A stretch of 64,000 nucleotides of DNA from an uncultured Oscillospiraceae bacterium (GCA_910577565.1 CAJTNJ010000006.1:30644-94643); one strand, 5' to 3'. Numbered from the stretch's first letter, positions 9,942 to 20,191 are shown. Made by a program: numbers and translations. Notes: generated from the sequence alone by a model not told the origin.

Positions 9942-10870
9942 TTATCTTCCTCTTTGTTTTCAGGCATAACTTCATTAAATGCAACAATTGCTACTTCAAT
10001 TTCTTTAACATCCGGCTCACGGGTAGTTAATCTTTGAAGCCATAATCCCGGTGCGGATATAATCTTTGTAAATATATTATCATATTTACCAGCAATTCTT
10101 ATCAACTCATAAGCAAGACCTATTACTATTGGCAAAAGGATTATTTTAAAAACAACGCGCATGAATAAATTATCCCATGTAACTACCGAGAAGACAATTA
10201 TTGAAATAATAAGTACTATTAAAAGAAAGCTTGTGCCGCATCTTGGATGAAATCTTGTGAATTTTTTTACATTTTCTGGAGTAAGTTCATAATCTGCTTC
10301 GTAACAGGATATTGTTTTGTGTTCGGCTCCGTGGTATTCAAACGTTCTTTTAATATCCGAAAGCATTGATATGACAAATAAATATCCAATGAATATGATT
10401 ATTTTAATTAGGCCTTCTATGAGTGCTTTGCCGAAGCTATTTAGATTAAGAAAGTTATTTATCATTTTAACAATTAAAGAAGGCAAAAACATAAATAGTA
10501 TGATTGCAGCAGCAAACCCTAAAACAGTTCCGATAATGCTTGCAACTTTAAATATTTTGTCACCGAGCTTTTGTTCGACAAAACCTGGTTCGCTTTCATT
10601 ATCGTCTTCGTAAATTCCGGCTTTTTGAGCGGATTTCATAAGACATTTATATCCTAAAATAAGTGAGGATATCAGATTAACTACTCCGCGCAAGATTGGG
10701 ATTTTTCTATACCACTTTGGGTGAACAATGCTGTCAACTTTCCAGCTTTCAATGTCAATTTCGCCATTTGGGATGCGAACTGCCATAGAAACTTTGTCAA
10801 GTCCCCTCATCATGACACCTTCAATTAGCGCTTGTCCGCCTATTTTGCTTTTTCTTTTTTCTTTAGCCAT
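9935..10870 (-). CDS. DUF1385 (YqhQ-like) membrane protein
   Basis: The start, with GGQALIEGVMMRG, is the family hallmark of DUF1385/YqhQ. About four hydrophobic membrane segments lie between residues 110 and 260, and the conserved YHGAEHKTI motif and a RFHPRCGTSFL motif lie between them. The biochemical function is not established. The family commonly sits next to prmC and prfA in Firmicutes, as here. Length 311 residues is normal. Confidence 0.9.
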   Translation of the reverse strand: MAKEKRKSKIGGQALIEGVMMRGLDKVSMAVRIPNGEIDIESWKVDSIVHPKWYRKIPILRGVVNLISSLILGYKCLMKSAQKAGIYEDDNESEPGFVEQKLGDKIFKVASIIGTVLGFAAAIILFMFLPSLIVKMINNFLNLNSFGKALIEGLIKIIIFIGYLFVISMLSDIKRTFEYHGAEHKTISCYEADYELTPENVKKFTRFHPRCGTSFLLIVLIISIIVFSVVTWDNLFMRVVFKIILLPIVIGLAYELIRIAGKYDNIFTKIISAPGLWLQRLTTREPDVKEIEVAIVAFNEVMPENKEEDKW

Positions 10871-10917
10871 AATTTAATCCTTTCATTCATTATGCAATTA
10901 ATGTTTATTTTTTTATA

Positions 10918-12360
10918 TTAGTCTTTTGGAAACTCTTCTATTGTTTGTTCTTCGGAACCAAAATATAGAGGTAGTTCAATTGTGACAAGAGTTCCTTTAC
11001 CTTCTATGCTATCAATTGTAAATTTTCCATCATGCATTTTTATAATTTCTTCTACAACTGCAAGTCCTATCCCAGATCCACGTCTTGTATTGTTAGCTTT
11101 ATAAAATTTTTCAGTTACATGAGGAAGATCTTTTTTTGCTATGCCCAAACCATTGTCTTCAATTATTACCTTAGCGGTTTTGTCATCAACACTTGCTTTA
11201 ACAATAACGGTATCTCCTGGGTCAGAATATTTAAGTGCATTATCTATTACATTTATAAAGACTTGTCTTATTCTGTTTTTATCGCCAAAAATTGTTGGGA
11301 TAGTATCTTGTTCTTCATAAATCAGAGTTTTTTCATCTCTCATTGCAAAATCGGTATATATAAGGACGGCTTCTTCTAATTCCGCAAAAAGATCCATTTT
11401 GTCTTTAATGAGTTTAAAGCGCCCGTTTTGAATTCTTGAAAAATCAAGCAATTCTTCAACCATGTCTGAAAGCCTCTCAGTTTCCTTTGCAATTACACGC
11501 ATGCCTCTGTGCAGAGTTTCCCTATCATCAGGGCCAACACTCACTATCGTTTCGCTCCAACCTTGGATAGCAGTAAGGGGAGTTCTTAGTTCGTGAGAAA
11601 CTGAGGATATGAATTCGTTTTTTAAGTGTTCTGAATTTGAAAGTTCATCGGCCATATAGTTTATCGATTCACAAAGTTCTCCTACTTCATCATTAAAGTG
11701 TTTTTTTATACGCACACTCATGTCTCCGGCTGCTATTTCTCTAATTGCAGTGCTAATTTCGCGAACCGGTTTAACAAATGAGTTAACGAAGAATGAACCT
11801 GAGATAATAACGAATGAAAGAGCGATTAAACTTACTATTATGATAATTAATATTATGCGAAATATCAAAGAATCTATCTCTTCAAGTGACACCATATATC
11901 GTATAGCTGAAAATTCGTTGTTAGTAACCGTAACTATTTTTGTGTATGTCATAACATGTTCACCGTTACTTAGATGACCCACGTATAAAGAATATAGATC
12001 AGCCGAAGAGAGCGCTTCGTTATAATCCGGTAGATTATTAACACCTTCTACTAAAAATCCACCTGAAGTCGCAGCAACATTCCCTGAAAAATCCAAACCC
12101 ATGGCTACCATTTTTTCAGAATTGGAAAAGTTTTCAATAAGACTTCTTATTTCGTTGTTCATATTTTTAGACATATTCGTTGATGTGGTTTGCATAAGGT
12201 GGGCGTTGGTGGTTGCACATGACGCAAGAGACTGCTCAGCATAGTTATAATAATATACTTGGATGCTAATAGCAAAAACAATATTGACTATAAGCAATAT
12301 AATTACAATAACAGCTAAAGTGGTCAAAATCCAGCGCGATGTAATGCTTTTAATTTTCAA
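10918..12360 (-). CDS. Membrane sensor histidine kinase
   Basis: A two-component sensor of 480 residues. One membrane segment lies at about residues 10-32, an extracellular sensing region follows to about 165, then a second membrane segment and a HAMP linker. The phosphoacceptor H-box is SVSHELRTPL, followed by the ATPase N, G1 (DNGLGI) and G2 (GSGIGLAVV) boxes. It lies 59 bases after the response regulator and is surely its partner. The overall layout resembles PhoR/WalK-type kinases; the signal is unknown. Confidence 0.93.
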   Translation of the reverse strand: MKIKSITSRWILTTLAVIVIILLIVNIVFAISIQVYYYNYAEQSLASCATTNAHLMQTTSTNMSKNMNNEIRSLIENFSNSEKMVAMGLDFSGNVAATSGGFLVEGVNNLPDYNEALSSADLYSLYVGHLSNGEHVMTYTKIVTVTNNEFSAIRYMVSLEEIDSLIFRIILIIIIVSLIALSFVIISGSFFVNSFVKPVREISTAIREIAAGDMSVRIKKHFNDEVGELCESINYMADELSNSEHLKNEFISSVSHELRTPLTAIQGWSETIVSVGPDDRETLHRGMRVIAKETERLSDMVEELLDFSRIQNGRFKLIKDKMDLFAELEEAVLIYTDFAMRDEKTLIYEEQDTIPTIFGDKNRIRQVFINVIDNALKYSDPGDTVIVKASVDDKTAKVIIEDNGLGIAKKDLPHVTEKFYKANNTRRGSGIGLAVVEEIIKMHDGKFTIDSIEGKGTLVTIELPLYFGSEEQTIEEFPKD

Positions 12361-12419
12361 ATGTGCTCACCTTTGCCTTTAAATTTACACATACGCTTTA
12401 AATTATCATTGCAAAACAT

Positions 12420-13121
12420 TTAGTTTTTAATTCCCCACTTATACCCATAGCCCCAGACTGTTTGTATAAAGGTTGGTAAAGATGGATTATCTTCAATTTT
12501 CATTCTAAGGCGCCTTATGTTAACATCAACTATTTTTATATCGCCGAAATAATCTTTACTCCAAATTTTATTTAGAATTTGTGCTCTTTCAAGAGCAACA
12601 TCAGGATTGCTTAAAAAAAGATCCATTAGTTGATATTCAACTTGAGTAAGCTCGATTATCTCTCCATTTTTGGTAAGCATGCGACTTTTTTTATTAAACT
12701 CAAAAGGTCCCGATTTAATTGATTCGGTATTTTTAGGACTACTATTTGACATGTTAACTCTGCGGTGAATTGCGTCTACTCTGGCTACGAGTTCAGAGGG
12801 CGAAAAAGGTTTTGCAATATAATCATCAGCACCAAGCATTAAACCTCTTACTTTATCCATCTCCTGAGTTTTAGCGGTTAGCATAATTATGCCTATTGTA
12901 TTGCTCTTTTTACGCAGTTGTTTGCATACTTCAAATCCATCAATTCCAGGCATCATTATATCAAGTATCGCAATATCAAAACCACCGTTAGATTCATCAA
13001 AAGCCTTAAGAGCATCTTCGCCATTTGATACATCAACCACATTATATCCTGATCTTTTTAAATTAATTACCACAAAGTCGCGTATTGCCTCTTCATCTTC
13101 GCATACAAGAATTCTTTTCAT
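12420..13121 (-). CDS. OmpR/PhoB-family response regulator
   Basis: Receiver domain with the acidic pocket (CEDEE), phosphoacceptor aspartate in LDIMMPGIDG and the lysine in IAKPFSP, followed by a winged-helix DNA-binding domain ending WGYGYKW. I start at the ATG giving MKRILVCEDEE because the upstream in-frame TTG overlaps the GGAGG ribosome binding site; that gives 233 residues. It sits between the lipoprotein and kinase genes in one operon. Confidence 0.94.
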   Translation of the reverse strand: MKRILVCEDEEAIRDFVVINLKRSGYNVVDVSNGEDALKAFDESNGGFDIAILDIMMPGIDGFEVCKQLRKKSNTIGIIMLTAKTQEMDKVRGLMLGADDYIAKPFSPSELVARVDAIHRRVNMSNSSPKNTESIKSGPFEFNKKSRMLTKNGEIIELTQVEYQLMDLFLSNPDVALERAQILNKIWSKDYFGDIKIVDVNIRRLRMKIEDNPSLPTFIQTVWGYGYKWGIKN

Positions 13122-13201
13122 TAAATTTTCCTCCAAAAAAGGCTTGAATTTTATTTTAACATAGGGTTATATATTTCATAATTAATTATAATAATATTTA
13201 T

Positions 13202-14605
13202 TTATTTATCTTTACTATTGATGTTAGAATTAATATACATTGTAAAGAATTGGTTTTTTACTTGATCCGGAGATATGGAAAGGGTTGGATCGGTAAGAGG
13301 ATTAACTGTGCTTAAGTTTGCGAGGTATAGTATAGGCCCATCTGTTCTTACCACAAAATAATTGAACGGTATATTGTTTTTGTTGTTTTGGGAATCTATT
13401 CTAAGGCGCAAAAGTTTTTCTTTGTCATTTTCGAGTGAATTATGATAAACAAAGAATTCTATTTCATCGTTTTGATATAGATTTTTAGCACTTACTTTTC
13501 CTTCCCAATGTTTAGGTAAAGTAATCCCAAAACCTTGGGAATAGTTTACATAAGTCGTTATATCATCTACAAGCTTTCCATTTTGAAACTTGCGCCAGTT
13601 TGTGATATAAATAGGTGATGTACTGTTTTGATCATAACCTGGGAACAGTTTAGTGTGTGGAATTTCAATAGTTCCATTTTTATTAATATCGTAAGAAATC
13701 GGAACTTGGTATCTTATAGTCTGATCTATCATATTGTTTTCAAGGATGATATTTTTAAGACTATCATTTTCATAAATTAATACCTCAGTACCATAAGTCG
13801 TTTTGGTTATTTGTTCATCAATAAATAAAGTTGGTTTACCAAAGGAATTATGATCAAAACTTATATTTGTATAATTTATTATGTTTCCGCTCATTTGGGT
13901 TTCACCCCAAAGAGCAATATGATCATTTGAAATTGAGTTAATTACAGCCGACGTGATGTAGTGAGAATTTTTTGTTTTATCTATAATTGAATAATTTTTT
14001 GAATTGTTAGTTTCTTTTTCATAGTGACCAATGGTTATTAGTTCATTAATGCCATCTTCATTTATATCACAAACTTCCATAGCTTGATATTCACCAGCAT
14101 AAAGTATATGAAAGTTATCTATATTGAAATTATATATACAATAATTTTTTTGAGTTTGCTGTTCTGATGAATATCCTACGATTAGATAATTGTAGATGTT
14201 AGATTCGTCTTTTAAAAACATTACCTTGTCTACTTTTTCACCATCACAAGGCAAATCCCAATTACAAGTCCAGTTACCATTTAATTCACTAAACACTCCC
14301 ATTCTAAGGCCCGTGCCACTTAGTGTTTCTTGAACACCACTTTTATAAAAAGCTATTGCTTGTTTTAAGCTATCATTATAATTTTGTAAAATAATGGATG
14401 ATCTATATTCACCTGATTGAGGAGATTGAAGCGAAATTTTATCACCTTGATGTACCGATGATTTTAAGGCATTATAAATTGCAGTATATTCTCCAGAAAA
14501 GTTTGGAGGTCGAAGCAGTGCATCGCTGTCATTAAACTGACTACATCCTGATAAGTTCAAGCAAATAGACAAAGTTAATATAGCAATAATTAGTTTTTTT
14601 AACAT
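13202..14605 (-). CDS. Secreted lipoprotein of unknown function, first gene of the recA operon
   Basis: The protein starts with a lysine pair, a hydrophobic stretch and the lipobox LSGC near residue 21, so it should be lipid-anchored outside the membrane. The rest (about 467 residues in all) has the beta-rich look of a repeat/propeller protein, including CDINEDGINEL and DINKNGTIEI motifs of the FG-GAP/VCBS calcium-binding type. The ATG is chosen over an upstream TTG lying in the GGGGGAG ribosome binding site. It heads the operon with the two-component system, so a role in sensing or envelope homeostasis is a reasonable inference. Confidence 0.75.
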   Translation of the reverse strand: MLKKLIIAILTLSICLNLSGCSQFNDSDALLRPPNFSGEYTAIYNALKSSVHQGDKISLQSPQSGEYRSSIILQNYNDSLKQAIAFYKSGVQETLSGTGLRMGVFSELNGNWTCNWDLPCDGEKVDKVMFLKDESNIYNYLIVGYSSEQQTQKNYCIYNFNIDNFHILYAGEYQAMEVCDINEDGINELITIGHYEKETNNSKNYSIIDKTKNSHYITSAVINSISNDHIALWGETQMSGNIINYTNISFDHNSFGKPTLFIDEQITKTTYGTEVLIYENDSLKNIILENNMIDQTIRYQVPISYDINKNGTIEIPHTKLFPGYDQNSTSPIYITNWRKFQNGKLVDDITTYVNYSQGFGITLPKHWEGKVSAKNLYQNDEIEFFVYHNSLENDKEKLLRLRIDSQNNKNNIPFNYFVVRTDGPILYLANLSTVNPLTDPTLSISPDQVKNQFFTMYINSNINSKDK

Positions 14606-14644
14606 ACACTCCCCCAAAGATAAATATAAATTTACTTAATTATA

Positions 14645-14673
14645 ATTATATCACAAAGCATGATTTTTTGCAA
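14645..14673 (-). promoter_or_regulatory. Sigma-A promoter of the lipoprotein-recA-pgsA operon
   Basis: On the minus strand TTGCAA and a perfect TATAAT are spaced 17 bases, about 40 bases before the lipoprotein start. All nine downstream genes are co-oriented with short gaps, so this is probably the main promoter. Confidence 0.7.
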
Positions 14674-14720
14674 TTTATAGGAGAATGTCCAAATAAAATA
14701 TAACATGATATAATATATCT

Positions 14721-14881
14721 ATGGGAAAGATAAAATGTCCGAAATAGGGAAAACGAAAAAATATGGAAAGCGGGAAAGTCAAAAGAGGAACAAGTATTAT
14801 AATTGTAAGAAATGCAAAAGAAAGTTCATAACAGAAGTTAAGGCAACATCGAACAAAAGATTGCAAATAGAGGTTAATTGA
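14721..14881 (+). pseudogene. Zinc-finger fragment of an IS1-like transposase
   Basis: Translates to a degraded zinc-ribbon: KIKCPK, then a stop, then after a one-base shift YNCKKCKRKFITE. That is the N-terminal CxxC...CxxC pattern of IS1-family InsA-type proteins. A stop codon and a frameshift within 160 bases show it is dead. A related remnant with the same RKFITE segment lies at the right edge of the window. Confidence 0.55.
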
Positions 14882-14959
14882 TATAGAATAAAAGCATGAA
14901 TAAACAAATAAGTCTGTCATATAAGGAAAAAGAAAAAAATATTTTTAAAAAGGATTAAG

Positions 14960-15821
14960 AAAATTATACTGTGGGGAAAGTGGGAAGCACTAATTAAGCC
15001 GTACTATTATAAATGAGAGCGCGGCAACAAGCCATACGAGTTTGATTTGATGTTGCGTCTACACATTCTTAAAAATACTATGATTTATTGGATGAAGCAA
15101 CATATACCTAGGTGATAAACAGCCGGGCATTTTCTGAATTTTGTGGGATTGAAATCATTAATCAAATACAAAACAGAGACACAATAGGACGATTGCGCAA
15201 AATACTTGTAAAGCATAGCCTGAAAAAATAGATTCAGCAGGTAGTCAGTTTGTTAACAGAACAAGGACTGATTTTGAAAAAAAGGAACGATTGTAGATTC
15301 TACTATGATAGCAGCAACATCATCTACCAAAAACCAGAAGAAGAAACGAGACCCTGACGTTCATTATGTGAAAAAAGGAAACAGATGGCATTTTGTATAT
15401 AAGGCTCATGTTTGAGTAGATAAGGACACGGAATTGGTACATCATGTGGAAGTAACGAGTGCCAATATATACGATGTAACTATGTTGTCAAAATTGCTTA
15501 CAAGATCAGAAAGGGTTATAGTGGATATTTAGGAGTGCAAAAGCGTAAAGAAGTAGTCAAACGTAATCAATAAGGTTAAAAATCATATATAAAATCAATA
15601 GTAGAGTATCACAATGCAAGAAAAATTCTACCAGATCTCGAGAACAGATCAAGCGACGGAATCATGAGAAGTCATAAATACGTGCTAAGTTAGAGCATTT
15701 TTTTGCTATTGTTAAAAGCATGTTTCGATACCAAAAGATAGTGAAACAGAAGGAAAAACTGAATATGATGTTAGCTTTAGCAAATCTATATCTGACAAGC
15801 AAGCATTATTTTACGGCCTGA
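14960..15821 (+). pseudogene. Degraded IS5-family transposase
   Basis: Pieces of an IS5-type DDE transposase can be read in shifting frames. They include KWEALIKPYYYK, the MLRLHILKN segment, the first-aspartate region IVDSTMIAATSSTKN with KKRDPDVH, KAHV..VDKDTELVHHVEVTSAN, and the C-terminal RAKLEHFFAIVK and LALANLYLTSKHYF before the final TGA. Several stops and frameshifts interrupt it. I could not delimit terminal inverted repeats. It is an old insertion in the gap between the recA operon and the glycosyltransferase genes. Confidence 0.8.
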
Positions 15822-15829
15822 TCAGGTAA

Positions 15830-16027
15830 ACCTTTGATGAATTTTCAAGGGTATTGGATGGTTTCATCTTTGTATATGATTATAAAATTTGTTATTGCCT
15901 TAAGAATAATGAGTCTTACATTTTCGGTTTTTACAGAAAATTGGATTTAAAGTCTCAAAATAGAATTGTTAGATTTGATGAGACTTTATTAATTCTTCAA
16001 AGGCAGGGGTATTTTATTACTTCCTGA
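15830..16027 (+). pseudogene. 3' remnant of an unknown ORF abutting the IS5 fragment
   Basis: Directly after the IS5 remnant there is a 65-codon open stretch with protein-like composition (starting TFDEFSRVLDGFIF, ending RQGYFITS) and no start codon. Its 5' side is closed by TAA just at the IS end. It looks like the tail of a gene cut by the insertion. I do not recognise the family, and it could be chance. Confidence 0.35.
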
Positions 16028-16155
16028 TTTTTAACATTCGTTTTTTGTTGGCCTATATGTAGCTTGCTTTGTTATAATCACTTTTTATAATATTCTTCAA
16101 TTACATTTTTTCAAACTTAACTTCATCTCTATTTTAAAATGATATATAAATTCAA

Positions 16156-17088
16156 TTAATCTTTATATTTTGTGATATATCTTAGTATTGTAAGATCACG
16201 CTCGAATATATGTTTATGCTCTTTTCTAAGTACAGAAAGTATTACTCCACAAAAGAAATTCATAACTCCTAAAATTGCAAAACCTATTGAGACAAATAAT
16301 GTTGGAAAATTAGGAACTAAGCCTGTTTTTACAAAACATATTAAAACTGGTATAAATAAGCAAGCGGATATAATTAAAAACATTAATGTTGTAATTCCAA
16401 AAAACATGAATGGCTTACAATCTCTGAACAATCTAAATATAGTAAATAAAACTTTCATTCCATCAGAGTAGGTATTTAATTTTGACTCACTTCCTTTAGG
16501 ACGATCTTTATAATCAATTGGTTTCTCAACTATTTTAAAATTATGGTCCAGTGCAAATATAGTCATCTCAGTTTCAATTTCAAATCCTTTAGAAATAACA
16601 GGAAATGACTTTACAAAATCACGGCTAAACGCGCGAGCACCTGTCATTATATCTTTCATGTTAGAATTAAATATTAAGTTTATTAATTTTCTTACTATAA
16701 CATTGCCAAAATTGTGGAACTTCCTTTTGTTTTCAGTAAAGTAGGTTGAAGATAATCTGTCGCCTACTGCCATATCAGCCTTACCATCAAGTACTAATTT
16801 TTCAAGCACAGGACCGAATTTAGCAGGATATGTATCGTCACCATCAACCATAATATAACAATCTGCATCAATATCTCTGAACATTGACCTAACAACATTT
16901 CCTTTGCCTTGTTTAAATTCTTTTCTAACAATAGCACCTGACTCACTAGCAATTTTTGATGTTTCATCAGTAGAATTATTGTCATAAACATAGATAGTTG
17001 AGTGTGGCATTTCTTTTTTAAAGTCTTCTATAACTTTTTTAATGGTTTTTTCTTCATTATAACAAGGGATTAAAATAGCAGTTTTCAT
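16156..17088 (-). CDS. Family 2 glycosyltransferase with C-terminal membrane helices
   Basis: The 310-residue protein begins MKTAILIPCYNEE, a GT-A fold start of the dolichol-phosphate-mannose-synthase-like group. DNNSTDET and the metal-binding MVDGDDTYP follow. Two hydrophobic segments lie near residues 230-290, as in polyprenyl-phosphate glycosyltransferases such as GtrB. It probably moves a sugar onto an undecaprenyl carrier at the inner face of the membrane. It lies 35 bases after the large membrane protein gene and likely works with it. Confidence 0.85.
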   Translation of the reverse strand: MKTAILIPCYNEEKTIKKVIEDFKKEMPHSTIYVYDNNSTDETSKIASESGAIVRKEFKQGKGNVVRSMFRDIDADCYIMVDGDDTYPAKFGPVLEKLVLDGKADMAVGDRLSSTYFTENKRKFHNFGNVIVRKLINLIFNSNMKDIMTGARAFSRDFVKSFPVISKGFEIETEMTIFALDHNFKIVEKPIDYKDRPKGSESKLNTYSDGMKVLFTIFRLFRDCKPFMFFGITTLMFLIISACLFIPVLICFVKTGLVPNFPTLFVSIGFAILGVMNFFCGVILSVLRKEHKHIFERDLTILRYITKYKD

Positions 17089-17123
17089 ATTACCTCTCCT
17101 AATAATTTAAATTTATTTTTATT

Positions 17124-19334
17124 TTAATAAGATACATGATATATTTTATAATTTCCTTCACTGTCAACTAAATTAATGTGCGCATTCATATTGTCATATA
17201 TCGAAAGTTCCTTATCAGTTAGTATATATGATACTTCAATTAATTTTAAATCATTTACATTTAAGTGAACTGTGAAATGATCAAGGAAATTAAGTTCAAA
17301 CCAACTCTCAGTTTCATTTTGCAGCACAAAGCTTATATGTGCATATCTATTGTATATTTCTTTGTATTTCTTGCTTGGATCTAACTTTTCCCATCTTTGT
17401 AAATCTGGGTACACATTTGTTGAATTTATTGTAGGGCCACCAACGATAATTGGCAAATTATTAAATATTACGTTATCTGATATAACCAACCATTTCAATT
17501 GCCCACTATGTTCGTCATTAATATATTGTAATTTTTTTACTAAAGGATTATTATAAATTGATTGAGCGCCAAGTTGTATAGGATTTATAAATGCTCCTAA
17601 AGCTATAGCCAAGCATAAAGAATAAACTGCAAAAACTCTAGAGATATATTTGTTTTTTATCATAATGATCAATAAAATACCAATTAACAAAACCAATCCA
17701 AAAATAAGACAGTATTGTTTTATCATAAAATTAGGAATAATTAACCTAACACAAACTATATAAACAAATGAGATTATAAAGCTTATTAACAATGCCAGTA
17801 AAGGTTTAAATCTAGTTTTTAACAAATATGCTGATCTAATAATTATAATTAAGTTTATAAATCCAAGAATTAATGCTGTTCTAGAAGATGTAGTATACTT
17901 CATTAATGTTATGTTAATTAAAAAATCAGGAAAACCAAAAAAGCAATACAGCATGAAAATAAAATCTAAAATTAATAAAATTATTAATAACGCATCTTTA
18001 GTTTTTTCTTTTATTATAATCCACAATGGTAAAAGCATAGCTAATGGGAAAAAATCAAAAAACATGGCCGATTCTACTTGGTTTATCAATATATCAGCGT
18101 TATTAGTAGCATCAAATCCTGAAACCCAAGGCGAAAATAAGCCAACAGCAGGGCCACTAAAGAAGATGCTGAAAACGCCTCCGCCATTATCAATTCTTGA
18201 TCCTGGATAGTCTGTACTTAAAACAGTATATATTGTTTCCCATGATTTTATAAAAATTAGTCCTGTGAGAATTGATAATAATATAAAAGCTCCTAAAATA
18301 ATAGGTATATCTTCATTAGCATGAAATGAATAATTTTTTTTATTTTTTATAATAACCCAAATCAAAAGAGCTAAAAAGACATATGCTAGTGGTAATTGCC
18401 ATGCAGGATAAAAAGTAAGTATAAAAACTAAAAGACAGTAAACGAGACCTAAAGATAATAATATTTTATATGATAATTTGGTGGTTCTCATATATTTATC
18501 GATAATTATTATTGCAAAAGATCCAAATGCCAACATTTCAACAAGTCCATTTACTGCAAACCACCATTGTATAGCAGGTGATAAAGTTACTAAACATGCA
18601 AATGCAAATGAAATAGTTTTTGAATGTTTAGTAATTAGCATACCCAACTCAAAAACAGCCATAAATAAAATCAAAAGTCTAAAACCCCAAAAATAGGCCA
18701 ATCCTCTTTGAGGACCAAATAAGATATATCCCAAGTGGGATGGTCTAAAAATACCAGCAAAGCTAAAGACAGGTTGACCATAAACTATAAACATGTCAGT
18801 TTTATCCGCTCTAACAACATGGCCAAAATAAGAAAAAGGGCCATTATAGTCAGCGTATTGCGAAAAAGCCATAGGGGTATTTACACCATATTCATCGGAG
18901 CGAATAGACCTTGGTACACCAAAAATCAATCCTTGTTTTTCAGATGAAGGTAACATATCGCTCCAAATTAATAAAGATGAACAACTTATACAAAATAATA
19001 AAAACAATAAAAAAACTAGAATCATTAAAGGCCATCTATATTTGTATATAAAATCAAAAATTTTCTTTAAAGATATACCCTTGGCTTTTAAAATATATAC
19101 TGTAAATAAAATTATTAAAAAAACAAATATAAATAAAAAAACCAATTGTTTAATTGAGATAAGTTTCCATACACAAATATAATAATCTAAAAAATTTGTA
19201 TAATTAAAATTTGAGCAGTTTGTATAGGTACAAGAAAAAAATTGGATAAATATTGAAAAAACCGCGCTAAATAAAAAACTAATTATTATTGTTTTTATCC
19301 AAAACAATTTATTATTAGCATAGTTTATATTCAT
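17124..19334 (-). CDS. Large polytopic membrane protein, GT-C-like
   Basis: 736 residues with well over ten predicted membrane helices. A conserved-looking extracytoplasmic loop contains RSDEYGVNTP and FSYFGHVV, resembling the large membrane proteins (YfhO/DUF7657-like) associated with surface polysaccharide glycosylation. A soluble-looking tail occupies roughly the last 130 residues. With the neighbouring polyprenyl GT2 it suggests a carrier-lipid sugar synthesis and transfer pair. No catalytic motif can be asserted. The ATG has AGGAG upstream. Confidence 0.6.
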   Translation of the reverse strand: MNINYANNKLFWIKTIIISFLFSAVFSIFIQFFSCTYTNCSNFNYTNFLDYYICVWKLISIKQLVFLFIFVFLIILFTVYILKAKGISLKKIFDFIYKYRWPLMILVFLLFLLFCISCSSLLIWSDMLPSSEKQGLIFGVPRSIRSDEYGVNTPMAFSQYADYNGPFSYFGHVVRADKTDMFIVYGQPVFSFAGIFRPSHLGYILFGPQRGLAYFWGFRLLILFMAVFELGMLITKHSKTISFAFACLVTLSPAIQWWFAVNGLVEMLAFGSFAIIIIDKYMRTTKLSYKILLSLGLVYCLLVFILTFYPAWQLPLAYVFLALLIWVIIKNKKNYSFHANEDIPIILGAFILLSILTGLIFIKSWETIYTVLSTDYPGSRIDNGGGVFSIFFSGPAVGLFSPWVSGFDATNNADILINQVESAMFFDFFPLAMLLPLWIIIKEKTKDALLIILLILDFIFMLYCFFGFPDFLINITLMKYTTSSRTALILGFINLIIIIRSAYLLKTRFKPLLALLISFIISFVYIVCVRLIIPNFMIKQYCLIFGLVLLIGILLIIMIKNKYISRVFAVYSLCLAIALGAFINPIQLGAQSIYNNPLVKKLQYINDEHSGQLKWLVISDNVIFNNLPIIVGGPTINSTNVYPDLQRWEKLDPSKKYKEIYNRYAHISFVLQNETESWFELNFLDHFTVHLNVNDLKLIEVSYILTDKELSIYDNMNAHINLVDSEGNYKIYHVSY

Positions 19335-19372
19335 AATAAAAGCTCCTGTTTTAAACTCAAATAAATCGATTT

Positions 19373-19401
19373 ATTATAGCATGTTCGATATTTTTTGTCA
19401 A
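19373..19401 (-). promoter_or_regulatory. Sigma-A promoter of the membrane protein/GT2 operon
   Basis: Perfect TTGACA and TATAAT boxes on the minus strand, spaced by 17 bases, about 40 bases upstream of the membrane protein start. Confidence 0.8.
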
Positions 19402-19461
19402 AATTTTTACTTAAAATATTAATATTTATTAAACAAAAAATTAAGAATGGTATCAAAAATA

Positions 19462-19906
19462 TTAATCTAATCTCATATATAAAAGTGGATACGGGTTGCC
19501 TTTTTCGTCGGTATCAGTTCTTTTGTAAACGTAAAATCCCATGTGTTCATAAAATCCTTTAGAATTAGGATTTTGTTCATTAACAGTTAGATTATTTATA
19601 GAATAACTTTTAAATCCATATATAATTAATTTTTTTTCCGTAGCCTTTTCCCATTTCTTCCGGTAAAACAAATAGCATTTCAAGTTTTTGTTTTTCAATT
19701 CCCATAAACGCGACAGGAATTTCATTTTCATTTTCCAAAACAATCAAATGAGATATATTCTTTAACGCTTGCAGAACAGATTTTTTAATATTTTGTATTT
19801 CATTATTTGATAAAAACAAATGTGTTGCTTTTACTGATGATTCCCACACTTTTAATAATTTTTTTATTAATAACGGAGGTCTTTTTTTAGATTGGATTAT
19901 TCTCAC
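19462..19906 (-). pseudogene. GNAT acetyltransferase broken by a one-base slip in an A8 run
   Basis: The first frame starts MRIIQSKKR and reaches the acetyl-CoA loop EEMGKGYGKK. The second frame carries on with LTVNEQNPNSKGFYEHMGF to the end. The frames switch at a run of eight T on the plus strand (19630-19637); seven would fuse them perfectly. The length and motifs fit small GNAT enzymes of the YjaB/PanZ-like type. It may be a true pseudogene, a slippage-prone locus or a sequencing error. Confidence 0.8.
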
Positions 19907-20138
19907 ATTTGTTCATCCTTTTGAATTGAAATTTAATTTTTAATTATATCAGATATGGAAACTATGTAATAGTATTTTAAAAAATATTAGAAAATAAAAC
20001 TAACTAATATAGTAATTTAAAAGTTAGTAAATATTTATTTTTTTAAATTTAAATCATGTAAAATATGTATCTGATTGCATATTCTTAAGGGTTAATAAAT
20101 TTGTCGAATTGATTCTTAAAATTGCACTTAAATATATT

Positions 20139-20163
20139 GAAAGCCCAGTAATACTGGGCTTTC
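20139..20163 (-). terminator. Strong hairpin, inferred original terminator of the tRNA-fMet gene
   Basis: GAAAGCCCAG pairs with CTGGGCTTTC around a five-base loop. The hairpin works in either direction, with modest T-rich sequence after it on the minus strand. It lies 29 bases outside the left end of the integrated element. If the element is removed it falls directly downstream of the tRNA gene at 56,229. Confidence 0.7.
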
Positions 20164-20191
20164 ACATTGCATAAAAAGGTAAGTTATTATA

